A stretch of 64,000 nucleotides of DNA from Bacteroidales bacterium. GTDB lineage: Bacteria > Bacteroidota > Bacteroidia > Bacteroidales > UBA932. Numbering within the stretch: the stretch's first letter is position 1; each line of letters opens with the position of its first letter. The stretch covers positions 1-64,000 of the forward strand of contig JAFUVU010000046.1 of assembly GCA_017477465.1 (NCBI GenBank). The letters run 5' to 3'. Shown in pieces: positions 52,650 to 60,549 of the stretch. Below the pieces are notes generated by a model that made no database searches, was not told the DNA's origin, and worked only from the letters and a program-made list of their open reading frames with translations. Position numbers and translations under genes: made by a program.

Positions 52650-54113
52650 ATGAAACGAATATACTTCTGGGCGGCGATCTGCCTGCTTTTGCTGTCGTCC
52701 TGCGGAAAGAGCGAGCGCCGAATCCGGGGCGAACGGCTCTACTATACCAACCTCTTCGCCAATCAGAATATGGCAACCTATTACTATTGGGTTGGGGATC
52801 CTACCGTGAGCGCCAATATAAGCAGATGGTATTTAGACATCCGCGACAACTACCTGGAGGACCCCGTCGGAATGGTTGAAAGCTGCCGTTACCAGGCCGA
52901 CCAATGGACAGCCCTTTACGAAGACGCCGCCGCATTCGAAAGCTCGGTCACAGGCCAGGGACTGTCCTTCGGTTTCGAAGCCGGAATAAGCCAGAACCAT
53001 GACAAACTGGTGATTCTATTTACCTATGAAGGCTCCCCTGCCGATAAAGCCGGCCTCAAGAGGGGCGATGTCTTCTCGACGGTAAACGGCACACAGCTTG
53101 CCGATGACAACTACACCACAGTCATTGCCGAAGCCATGGGCGGAAGCACCATCGAACTTGGCCGGGAAGGCAAGTCCGTCACTTTGCAAAGCTCCGACAG
53201 ATACGACAATCCCATCGTGGTTTCCAAGGTTTTAGAAATCGGCGGAAAGAAAATCGGCTATCTGTTTTATACCAGCTTCACCCTTGTATCGGCCAGGGAT
53301 CTGGTGGCCACAGCGGCCGATTTCAAAAGCAAAGGCATTGACGATCTGGTACTTGACCTGAGGTATAACACCGGCGGGTACACCATCACGGCAAACGTGC
53401 TGGCTTCCCTTCTGGCTCCGGCATCGGCAGTGGAAAGCGGCGCAGTGTGGACAAAAGACACGTTCAATTCCAGGCTGATGGAAGCGCTCGATAAGGAAGT
53501 TGCTGAAGGAAGAAACGACCGGAGGCTCTTCTGCTTCGCGTCATCTTTCGAACTGCCGCAGGACGAAGGCACAATCATCTTAAGCGGCGCAAATCTTGAT
53601 TTGAGCCGGCTCTGGATAATAACCTCCAAGAACACAGCATCGGCCTCAGAGGCACTTATCTGCGGTCTCAAGCCTTACATGAATGTGAAACTCGTGGGAC
53701 AACAGACCTACGGAAAATACTGCGGAGGCAGCCTGATAAAGGGCGAAGATTGGTACGATGCCATCGCAAAAGGTGAAAACAAGGCCCACATCAAGACCGA
53801 TTTGGGAAAGAGCTACACCACCGGCTGGGGCATTTACGTCATCTCCACCAAATTCACCGACCGCGACGGCAACAATGCAGGAGAGCCTGACGGTTTCCCT
53901 GCCGATGTAACCGCCACCGACAACCCCGCCGACGGCTTCCAGCTCGGAGACCCTCAGGAATCCATGCTCGCCACCGTCCTGTCCGATATGGGAGTTGCCT
54001 CAAAAGCCCCCACAAAAGCTGCAACCGAAGGATTCCCGGTAGAAATACCTAAAGTACTGCTCCCCGCAGACTTCGGAGTGTACATAACGGAGCCGCTGCC
54101 AATTGCCGAGTAG
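52650..54113 (+). CDS. S41-family peptidase lipoprotein with PDZ domain
   Basis: A 487-residue lipoprotein (lipobox LLSSC) with a PDZ domain (EGSPADKAGLKRGDVFSTVNG) and a C-terminal-processing-peptidase (S41) domain. The catalytic Ser is in TASASEAL and the Lys in QQTYGKYCGG. It probably sits on the periplasmic or outer face of the envelope and cleaves C-terminal tails of exported proteins. The ATG at 52650 gives the signal peptide; it follows rodA by 4 nt, so it may be cotranscribed with the rod operon. Confidence 0.92.
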   Translation: MKRIYFWAAICLLLLSSCGKSERRIRGERLYYTNLFANQNMATYYYWVGDPTVSANISRWYLDIRDNYLEDPVGMVESCRYQADQWTALYEDAAAFESSVTGQGLSFGFEAGISQNHDKLVILFTYEGSPADKAGLKRGDVFSTVNGTQLADDNYTTVIAEAMGGSTIELGREGKSVTLQSSDRYDNPIVVSKVLEIGGKKIGYLFYTSFTLVSARDLVATAADFKSKGIDDLVLDLRYNTGGYTITANVLASLLAPASAVESGAVWTKDTFNSRLMEALDKEVAEGRNDRRLFCFASSFELPQDEGTIILSGANLDLSRLWIITSKNTASASEALICGLKPYMNVKLVGQQTYGKYCGGSLIKGEDWYDAIAKGENKAHIKTDLGKSYTTGWGIYVISTKFTDRDGNNAGEPDGFPADVTATDNPADGFQLGDPQESMLATVLSDMGVASKAPTKAATEGFPVEIPKVLLPADFGVYITEPLPIAE

Positions 54114-54133
54114 GCTATTCAAAATTTTTTATG

Positions 54134-54141
54134 TATCTTTG
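54134..54141 (+). promoter_or_regulatory. -7 box of the tRNA-Leu gene
   Basis: TATCTTTG lies 14 nt before the first tRNA base (54156). Confidence 0.6.
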
Positions 54142-54155
54142 CAGTCCCACATTTT

Positions 54156-54455
54156 GCCTTGGTGGTGGAATGGTAGACACGAGGGACTTAGACACAATTG
54201 AGTGCACTCTCTGAAAAGAGAGATGTAGAATGCCGTAAATTCAAGGAAACCTTAACAGGTAACGCTGAAGGCAATCTTGAGCCAAGCCTTTGAGAAAAAG
54301 GAAGGTGCAGAGACTAGACACGGCACACCTAAAGAGCGATACTCCATGGTGAAGGAATAGTCCGGACCACAAACAGAGATGGTGGCGAAAGCCATAGTGG
54401 TAAGAAAATCCCTTGGCCCGAAACGGCCGTGCGGGTTCGATTCCCGCCCGAGGCA
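54156..54455 (+). tRNA. tRNA-Leu(UAA), split by a group I intron
   Basis: Exon 1 (54156-54189) and exon 2 (54405-54455) together form an 85-nt class II tRNA. Acceptor stem GCCTTGG/CCGAGGC, anticodon stem AGGGA/TCCCT with loop CTTAAAA, variable arm GGCC-CGAAAC-GGCC, T arm GCGGG-TTCGATT-CCCGC, discriminator A, no encoded CCA. The anticodon T-AA is completed only on splicing: exon 1 ends with U34 and exon 2 begins with A35, the same position as the intron of cyanobacterial and plastid tRNA-Leu(UAA). A terminator follows. Confidence 0.92.
54190..54404 (+). ncRNA. Group I self-splicing intron, 215 nt, no ORF
   Basis: P1 pairs exon ACUU (54186-54189) with GAGU (54200-54203), giving the conserved U-G pair at the 5' splice site. 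P2 is CTCTCT-GAAA-AGAGAG (54207-54222). P7 is GACTA (54312-54316) with TAGTC (54358-54362), inside R- and S-like elements GTGCAGAGACTAGAC and GGAATAGTCC. The segment GGCAATCTTGAGCCAAG resembles the P4-P6 region of plastid trnL introns (GGGCAATCCTGAGCCAA). The intron ends in G (54404). The size and lack of a homing endonuclease fit the small tRNA group IC3 type. Confidence 0.9.
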
Positions 54456-54458
54456 CGG

Positions 54459-54497
54459 TTATCGCCCTTTCAGGTAGCTGGAAGGGCGATAATTTTT
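54459..54497 (+). terminator. Terminator after tRNA-Leu
   Basis: A 15-bp stem TTATCGCCCTTTCAG / CTGGAAGGGCGATAA with a GTAG loop and a following TTTTT run. Confidence 0.9.
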
Positions 54498-54564
54498 CGC
54501 TTGGACGACATTTGGACAACAGCGGAACTGCTTGCCGATGGAGTTTCTCTATATCAAGCCGTCT

Positions 54565-56250
54565 CTATTGCTGCTGCTTGAGCCAGGCGGCGGGGGAGAG
54601 GCCGGTGAAAGCGGTGAAGTTGCGATAGAAGGTGGCGTTGCTGGAGAAGCCGGCGTCCTCGGCCAGGGCGGTGATCTTGGCGTTGGGATTTTCCTTCAGG
54701 ATGCGCTGGACGTAACGGATGCGGTATTCGTTCACAAAGCTCTTGAAGGAGCCGCCGTAAGTGCCGCTGATGCAGCCGCGGACATAGGCCACGTTGGTAC
54801 CCAGTTCGGCCGCCAGGTCTTCCACCTTGAGGTCCGGACGCTTGAACAGCTCCTTCTCCTCCATGAGGGTTTGGATGCGCGTCATCATGTCCGTAAATAC
54901 CGTCTCACGGGCCGATTCCGGCTCTTTGCGGGCCGATTTGTGGCTTAAGCGCAGGGCAATGAGCACAAGGGCGGAGGCGAACAGGATCCCGCACAACAGG
55001 CCAAGCAGCCAGGGCAGGCGGCTCTTTTCCGGCTGGGGCTCCGTGTGAAGGATAAAGGCCGATGCAATGGGATAGTACTCGTCCAGCCCCGGCCGGCCGC
55101 CCATAAAGGCTATACGGCCACCCGGAAGCAGCACCGGGTTCATGGCGTAGGGCCCCGGGAGGTCTTCCGGCAAATCGGCCCGGTACAGCGTAACGGGGGC
55201 TTTTCCGCCGCGGAGAGCCTTCCCGTATTCCACCTTGGTAACGTAGATCCGGTTCATCCCCAGGATGCTTTGGACTATCCAGGCGCAGGCGTTCTCCCTA
55301 TCGGCCAGTAGGACGGGATGGCGGGTAAGCTCTTCTCCCTCAGGTCCTTCCAGCGAGAGGGGGCGTTCCGTTTCCAGCACGGAGAATTCCTTTCCAATCA
55401 CCTTGATGAGCCCTGGCTGTCCATCGGCCTTGCGGATGGCGGGGAAGAGCCAGGCGTAGCCGCCCACGGCTTCGTCGCCGATGAAGAACTGGCTCATCTG
55501 TCCCCCGTCCAACGGAGTCCAGTCCTCCCATTCCTGCAGTAGCGGAACCTCAAAGGGTTCTCCCTGCAGGCGCTCTGCTATGGGTTCCAGCGGCTCGTCC
55601 TGCGTGCCGGCGCAGCTGAAGATAATGGCGTTATCCGGGGAAGTCTGGAAAATAAAGGGGGAAACCCGCTGCACGGCCGATTTCCGCACGGTGGCAGGGC
55701 CTTCCGTGACGGAATAGGTGGAGGTATAGTCGGCCGCATACCAGTTGCCGCTGATGAGCACGGTTCCGTCGGTCAGGCGGGCTGCCGTGGGACGGGTACG
55801 CCGCTGATCCATGATGGGATGCGGGGTAAAACTGTGGGTGAGGGCGCTATACAGTTCCACGCCCTGGGTCTGGCCTTCGCCGAAGGTCTCGGCGCAGCCG
55901 CCGCCCAACAGGATTTCGTCCGGCGAGAGCATCACGCCAAAGCCGTAGTCGTGCGGGAAGTAGCTGTCAATCAGGTGCCAAGTTCCATTGCTATAATACT
56001 CGGCCGTATTGGTGGGGATGAATCCGGTGGTGTGTCCGCCAATCACCGTGAGCTCCCCGTTCACAAACGCCGCAGTATGCGCATTCCGGGGAACATTCAG
56101 GTCCGGCAGCCGCTCCACGGTCATCGGGATGCACTTTCCCTCATTTCCGGCACCCCTTGCCTCATTCCCGGCTTGACCGGGAACCTCCCCGCCACCCTGG
56201 GCGCAGGCGGCGAAGAGAATGGCAAGGAATATGACCCAAAGGCGGTTCAT
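54565..56250 (-). CDS. Membrane-spanning AraC regulator with periplasmic beta-propeller-like sensor
   Basis: A 561-residue one-component regulator. N-terminal export signal with Cys16 (FAACAQ), then a periplasmic domain of about 370 residues with kelch-like repeats (FVNGELTVIGGHTT; EILLGGGC; RLTDGTVLISGNWY; GGRIAFMGGRPG), one membrane segment (about 413-435) and a cytosolic AraC-type HTH (about 455-560; ELGTNVAYVRGCIS; ALAEDAGFSSNATFYRNF). The architecture recalls hybrid two-component systems of Bacteroidota but lacks kinase and receiver domains. Residues about 22-36 (GEVPGQAGNEARGAG) come from a REP-like palindrome. It follows the Ig-like lipoprotein by 36 nt on the same strand. Confidence 0.85.
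   Translation of the reverse strand: MNRLWVIFLAILFAACAQGGGEVPGQAGNEARGAGNEGKCIPMTVERLPDLNVPRNAHTAAFVNGELTVIGGHTTGFIPTNTAEYYSNGTWHLIDSYFPHDYGFGVMLSPDEILLGGGCAETFGEGQTQGVELYSALTHSFTPHPIMDQRRTRPTAARLTDGTVLISGNWYAADYTSTYSVTEGPATVRKSAVQRVSPFIFQTSPDNAIIFSCAGTQDEPLEPIAERLQGEPFEVPLLQEWEDWTPLDGGQMSQFFIGDEAVGGYAWLFPAIRKADGQPGLIKVIGKEFSVLETERPLSLEGPEGEELTRHPVLLADRENACAWIVQSILGMNRIYVTKVEYGKALRGGKAPVTLYRADLPEDLPGPYAMNPVLLPGGRIAFMGGRPGLDEYYPIASAFILHTEPQPEKSRLPWLLGLLCGILFASALVLIALRLSHKSARKEPESARETVFTDMMTRIQTLMEEKELFKRPDLKVEDLAAELGTNVAYVRGCISGTYGGSFKSFVNEYRIRYVQRILKENPNAKITALAEDAGFSSNATFYRNFTAFTGLSPAAWLKQQQ
56165..56183. repeat. REP-like palindrome inside the AraC regulator gene
   Basis: TTCCCGG-CTTGA-CCGGGAA; the 5-nt loop is the complement of the loop of the palindrome in fmt (20529-20549), and both give PGQAG in translation. 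Confidence 0.75.
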
Positions 56251-56286
56251 AACGCTAAAGATAATATTTTTTCAAACAATAACGTA

Positions 56287-59200
56287 TCACCGGTTGGGAT
56301 AGTTTGAGTTCTCCTTTTCCCATGCGGGATTACAGTGGTAATGCCTTTCCGGCTCACCGCTATAATAATACCCGTGCTCCATAGTCTGAAGGTAGTAGAA
56401 TTCGCGGCTTCTTTTTTCCGGGTCAGGATATTTGGGGTTATTCTGGGAGAAAGTTCCCTCACCCGCATATCTGAAGTGATAATAATACTTCCTCGGATAG
56501 TCCACTCTTGTTCCAGCCTTTGCAGCAAGGCTGCTGATGCAAGAGGGGACCAGGCCGTCAAGAGTACCTCCGACAGACAAGAATGTAAGCTCCGGGACTC
56601 CGGAGAAATCGATTGCATAATTACTTTTATAGCCAACTACACTAAGACTTTTCAGATTCGGACAAGAGTGAACGGCTACGCTGTTTACTGAACCTACGCT
56701 AATCGATATTTCCTTGGACGGGGCTCCTGTTACGACGATATTGTTTGCACTTAAGCTTACTCCTGAATCGTCCGCAATACGGAAAGTATCGGAATCCAGA
56801 TTGGTGTTGTTTTCAAAAATCAGGTCCGTAAAGGAATTCTTTTCAAATTTGAAGGCCCTTGCGCAGTCTGCAACCTTGAGGACCCCTGAACAACCAGAGA
56901 AAGAAATCGTGGGGAATATAACTCTGGTGGCCTCTACGAAACTCATATCAAGGTCTTTACAATTACCAAAACGCACTTCAGAAGGATAGGACTCCAGCAA
57001 AGAAGTCTGGGGACAATACTGATGGCCGTCTCCTGAATATCCAAGATATTTCAAATTCGGGCAGTTGTTCAGGATCAATGCGTCCTTTACATCCCCCCAG
57101 TGATGGAATTGTTCTATCGAAGTTCCGCTCAGGTCCACATAATCAGGGGCGTCCGTACCATTATCATCGGTTGATAGCAGGACGCTGTGGACAAGCGGGC
57201 TGTGCAACACCAGGCGCTTTGTTGCAATAGGATTCATTCCCGTATATTTGACATCTTCGATTTCAACGGTATTGAAGGTCCGGCGGTTGGTTTCGTAGAG
57301 ATAAACAGTCAAATCCCACGTGAAAGAAGGATTGTGGTTTGAGACCATTATCTTGTTATTCAATTTCCACTCGTCAGGAATTAGAATCGAGACGTGCTCC
57401 TTGTTGCCGCTGACGTGAGCGAAACTCAATGCATCATTGTCCAGCCAGTTGCATCCTTCCCATTCGCCGTTGCGGCTGGCATACAGGTCCTTGAGTATAG
57501 CCCTTACTTCTTCAAGCGGGTACTCCGCAGCCGGATCCACATGTAACAAGCGGTCGAAGTTCTGATACGGGTACATTGCAATATCGGCTGAATAATCAAA
57601 GGCGTCCACCGTAATATACGGACCTTCGATTTCATAATAGGTATCCGGAGTAAGGTTGGTCACCTCGCCTTTCAGTTCGACGGAATCGCCTTCCTTCTTC
57701 GGCATATCGCCCTGTGGCACCAGATCTACATGCAGGTATTTGGTTTCCTTTACCTCTCCTGGCCGCTCTGGATCATACACTCTATATTTAAGTTTGATAA
57801 ATACTTTCTTGTTATAGTACGCCTTGTTCTTCATGGAAGTGTTGAACGTGGCGTTGCGGCCGCGTACGGAATACTCGAATTTCTCGCCAAGCGCCGGTAT
57901 TATGAATTTTTTGTCCAGTGAATATGAGAGGTTCCCGGGGAAGGTGAACGATTGGTCCCACTTGCCAAGCAATACCGCACTGCCGCCGAACTGGAGCGAC
58001 AGGGACGGTTCGAAATAGGCCTGCGAGAATGCCATTCCCAGGCCGGTGCCTTCGTAAAGATTGGTGAGCGTCTTGGGGCTGAAAGGAACGGAACTCACGA
58101 AAGTGGCGTTGATGCGCGGTTTGAGGTTGGCAACAATCGTCAAGGCCTTATAATAGGCGCTGAGGCCCACACCAATGTCGGCGCCGACGGCAACACCGCC
58201 GCTGAGTGCTCCTTGGATATTCAGCAAATCCTGTGGTTCCGGTTCTTTAAGGTAGCCGAGTTCGGAATAGATACCGCCCACTTCAGTGTATTCAACCTGT
58301 GCATAAGAGCCAAAGTAAAAATGCAGATGAGTAGTTACCGCAACGGAGCCCGTGGCATCAGCAACCAGCCTCGCCGTGATGGTGGGAGAAATCACCAGGG
58401 GGCCGACAGGGATGGCGCCGAACGGGAATATGACCGTCTTGGATTTAAACAGGTTTTGCGTGCCTTCGCAGCTTCCGGCAAGATCCAGGTCCAGCGTTGA
58501 AGAATTCTCTACCCTTGCATGGAAGCTCTTGAGTTTGAACCAGCTGATTTCGCAGTCTATGGACATTTTGAAAGAAACCGTGAAGTTGGGAGTGATGGTA
58601 AAGCCTTCCACGGGACTGATGTTCGCTGAAATACCCATCATCGATGGCATACTAAGGGTAAAACCGGCGGCGCCTTTGGTCATCGGGATAACATTACCGT
58701 CTTCGTCGATTACCTGCAGCAACTTGTCGTTGATGTCGATGTCAGTCATTGAAAGACTTAAATTCTCGAAAACATCGTCCAGGGCCGCGGGTGCCATTGT
58801 TACATGTAGTATTCCGCCTTCTTCGTAAAAGTTCGTGACCTTTCCGGGATAACCGTCGGGGAAAGTCTCGGACGGAGGAAAAACAAAAACGTGGTGGGTA
58901 GTTATGGTGCTTTCTCCCAAGTTTGTAATGTCGATATCGAAACCTTCTTCGGTAAGGTTCTTCATCTTGGAAGCGATTTCGTCGTTTACTTGGACTGTAT
59001 TGTCGCCGTACGTGTACGTATAACCATTGCCTTCTCCGGACCCGCCGGTGTTCTCTTCTGTGATGAGGTCTTTGCCATACACAATTGCCAGGCAGTTTGC
59101 CGTGAAGCCGCCGTCGGTGGTCTTTACCGAAATGGTGGCATTACCTGGGGCTACGGCCGTTACGACTCCGTCACTCACGGTAGCTACCCCGGTATTGGAG

Positions 59201-59436
59201 CTGTTCCAGATCAGCGACTTGTCGGAGGCCTCTTCCGGGAAAACAGTAGCAGTGAGTGTGCTACTTTCTCCAATACCGAGTTTGATTTCATCGGAACTGA
59301 GCGATACGGAAGCAACTTCAATCTTACTGGGATTGATTGGGGCGTCCGGCTCAAATGGATCATTTCCCGGACAGGCGCACAGCAGCACGGCCGCGACGGC
59401 TAACCCCAGGAATCTAAAGAATGATTTTGCGTTCAT
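56287..59436 (-). CDS. Large Ig-like (BIG2) surface lipoprotein
   Basis: A 1049-residue lipoprotein (lipobox LCAC, Cys22). Residues about 40-118 are a BIG2 Ig-like domain (SLIWNSSNTGVATVSDGVVTA begins its core). The remainder shows no family I recognise: a central beta-rich part and, from about 760, leucine-rich-like lines (LVLHSPLVHSVLLSTDDNGT; LILNNCPNLKYLGYSG; VAVHSCPNLKSLSVVG) that resemble short LRR or BspA-type repeats. Likely surface adhesin or binding protein. It precedes the AraC regulator by 36 nt and could be cotranscribed. Confidence 0.83.
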   Translation of the reverse strand: MNAKSFFRFLGLAVAAVLLCACPGNDPFEPDAPINPSKIEVASVSLSSDEIKLGIGESSTLTATVFPEEASDKSLIWNSSNTGVATVSDGVVTAVAPGNATISVKTTDGGFTANCLAIVYGKDLITEENTGGSGEGNGYTYTYGDNTVQVNDEIASKMKNLTEEGFDIDITNLGESTITTHHVFVFPPSETFPDGYPGKVTNFYEEGGILHVTMAPAALDDVFENLSLSMTDIDINDKLLQVIDEDGNVIPMTKGAAGFTLSMPSMMGISANISPVEGFTITPNFTVSFKMSIDCEISWFKLKSFHARVENSSTLDLDLAGSCEGTQNLFKSKTVIFPFGAIPVGPLVISPTITARLVADATGSVAVTTHLHFYFGSYAQVEYTEVGGIYSELGYLKEPEPQDLLNIQGALSGGVAVGADIGVGLSAYYKALTIVANLKPRINATFVSSVPFSPKTLTNLYEGTGLGMAFSQAYFEPSLSLQFGGSAVLLGKWDQSFTFPGNLSYSLDKKFIIPALGEKFEYSVRGRNATFNTSMKNKAYYNKKVFIKLKYRVYDPERPGEVKETKYLHVDLVPQGDMPKKEGDSVELKGEVTNLTPDTYYEIEGPYITVDAFDYSADIAMYPYQNFDRLLHVDPAAEYPLEEVRAILKDLYASRNGEWEGCNWLDNDALSFAHVSGNKEHVSILIPDEWKLNNKIMVSNHNPSFTWDLTVYLYETNRRTFNTVEIEDVKYTGMNPIATKRLVLHSPLVHSVLLSTDDNGTDAPDYVDLSGTSIEQFHHWGDVKDALILNNCPNLKYLGYSGDGHQYCPQTSLLESYPSEVRFGNCKDLDMSFVEATRVIFPTISFSGCSGVLKVADCARAFKFEKNSFTDLIFENNTNLDSDTFRIADDSGVSLSANNIVVTGAPSKEISISVGSVNSVAVHSCPNLKSLSVVGYKSNYAIDFSGVPELTFLSVGGTLDGLVPSCISSLAAKAGTRVDYPRKYYYHFRYAGEGTFSQNNPKYPDPEKRSREFYYLQTMEHGYYYSGEPERHYHCNPAWEKENSNYPNR

Positions 59437-59922
59437 ATGTGGTTGTTTGAATTATATTTGAATCCAAAGATATCCAAAACCCTCCGGACCATTTGTCTCA
59501 TGAACCGGAATCCTGTTCTCATTTTTGTAACTAATTTGAGAACAGGGCGTATGTCTGCCGAAGGCGCACGGGATGAGCCCGTCAGGGCGAGCGTTTCGTG
59601 TTACGAACGCCCATCTCGCAGTTTGAACTAACGGGCAATGATGCAGGAATGAATGCATATAGATTCATAAGTCTATACCGCGAATAGCTTCACGATGCGA
59701 TAGATGGCGCTGAGCGTGAAATGATGAGGTTATGTAAAACTAATCGGCATGACTGCATGCATGAATAGAAATCCTTTGGTCCACATTGCAAGATGGGTGT
59801 TTGTAGCACAAACACCCAATCGACAGGGCCGATTCTACGCCAGCGGCGAACGAAAAAAGCAGGCTCCGAAGTCGCCTGCTTAAGATGAGCCTGACGGCTC
59901 TGAAGGAGATGAAAAAGAAAAA
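59437..59922. other. Gene-free region with hairpins of a mobilizable-element type
   Basis: No gene is supported. A -7 box TATCTTTG (minus, 59465-59472) serves the Ig-like lipoprotein. Hairpins: CCTGTTCTCA / TGAGAACAGG (59512-59546) and GGGTGTTTGT-AGC-ACAAACACCC (59795-59817). The latter resembles hairpins near mobilization genes in Bacteroides elements, so this may be a relic of an origin-of-transfer region from which the relaxase gene was lost. Confidence 0.45.
59853..59881 (-). terminator. Terminator of the small-protein gene
   Basis: On the minus strand AAGCAGGC-(9 nt)-GCCTGCTT is followed by a T run (A run 59853-59858). Confidence 0.75.
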
Positions 59923-60123
59923 TCAAAAAAGGTCGCCATGCTCACTAACAAAAGCCTTGGCATCCTTGTCCAGCGCCAGCACCTTGTCAAGCATGTTATC
60001 TATCAGGGCACTGTAGGACGGATAATCCTTTCCGGCGTGGCGGCGGAGCCAAAACTTGTAACAGTCCAGGCGGGCAGACGTCTCCCTCGATAGGGAAAGG
60101 CTCGTGCGGTCCGGGCATTTCAT
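59923..60123 (-). CDS. Small protein typical of mobilizable elements
   Basis: A 66-residue protein (MKCPDRTSLSLSRETSARLD and onward) of the kind found after excisionase-like HTH genes in Bacteroides integrative mobilizable elements; function unknown. The sequence before MKCP in the longer frame overlaps the HTH gene in another frame and is rejected. It begins 3 nt after the HTH stop. Confidence 0.7.
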   Translation of the reverse strand: MKCPDRTSLSLSRETSARLDCYKFWLRRHAGKDYPSYSALIDNMLDKVLALDKDAKAFVSEHGDLF

Positions 60124-60125
60124 AA

Positions 60126-60440
60126 CTACGCCCTCCCTGCATTGAGAATCCGCATCACATCGGCCTTGCGGTAGAGATGCTTGCCTCCTACCATTGATGG
60201 AACAAGGTAGCCCCTGCGGGACCACTTGGTCATGGTGGAGTCGCAACGTTTTAGGAGGGTCATGACCTCCTTTCGGGTCATCCACTCTTCCGGTGACGGT
60301 TCTGACGCCTTTCGGCGGGCAATGCTTTGTTGATACTTGGTGATGACAGCATCGGCGAACGCCTCCAACTGCTCATCGGTGATGATGGTAAGGACCATCT
60401 GGCTTGCCGGCACTTCCGGCACACAAATCAATCTCTTCAT
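60126..60440 (-). CDS. Excisionase-like helix-turn-helix protein
   Basis: A 104-residue protein with a MerR/HTH_17-type motif: EEWMTRKEVMTLLKRCDSTM, then TKWSRRGYLVPSMVGGKHLY. Such proteins regulate excision or mobilization in Bacteroides elements. Cotranscribed with the following small gene. Confidence 0.85.
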   Translation of the reverse strand: MKRLICVPEVPASQMVLTIITDEQLEAFADAVITKYQQSIARRKASEPSPEEWMTRKEVMTLLKRCDSTMTKWSRRGYLVPSMVGGKHLYRKADVMRILNAGRA

Positions 60441-60465
60441 ATCGAGCCAGAATTAAAGGTTTAAA

Positions 60466-60505
60466 AATATGTATCGCTGCATGGATTTATGCCGTGCAGC
60501 GATAC
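60466..60505 (-). terminator. Terminator between AlbA_2 ATPase and HTH gene
   Basis: A perfect 11-bp stem GTATCGCTGCA (60471-60481) / TGCAGCGATAC (60495-60505) followed by an AT-rich T run on the minus strand. It could also act as an operator of the HTH gene. Confidence 0.7.
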
Positions 60506-60549
60506 AAAGTTCCGTAAAATAATTGAGTTGTGCAAGTTTTCGGAGTGGA

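Noticed and set aside
54156..54455. tRNA-Leu pseudogene broken by an insertion
   Set aside because: The interruption has group I intron pairings, correct splice-site bases and exons that join into a perfect class II tRNA.
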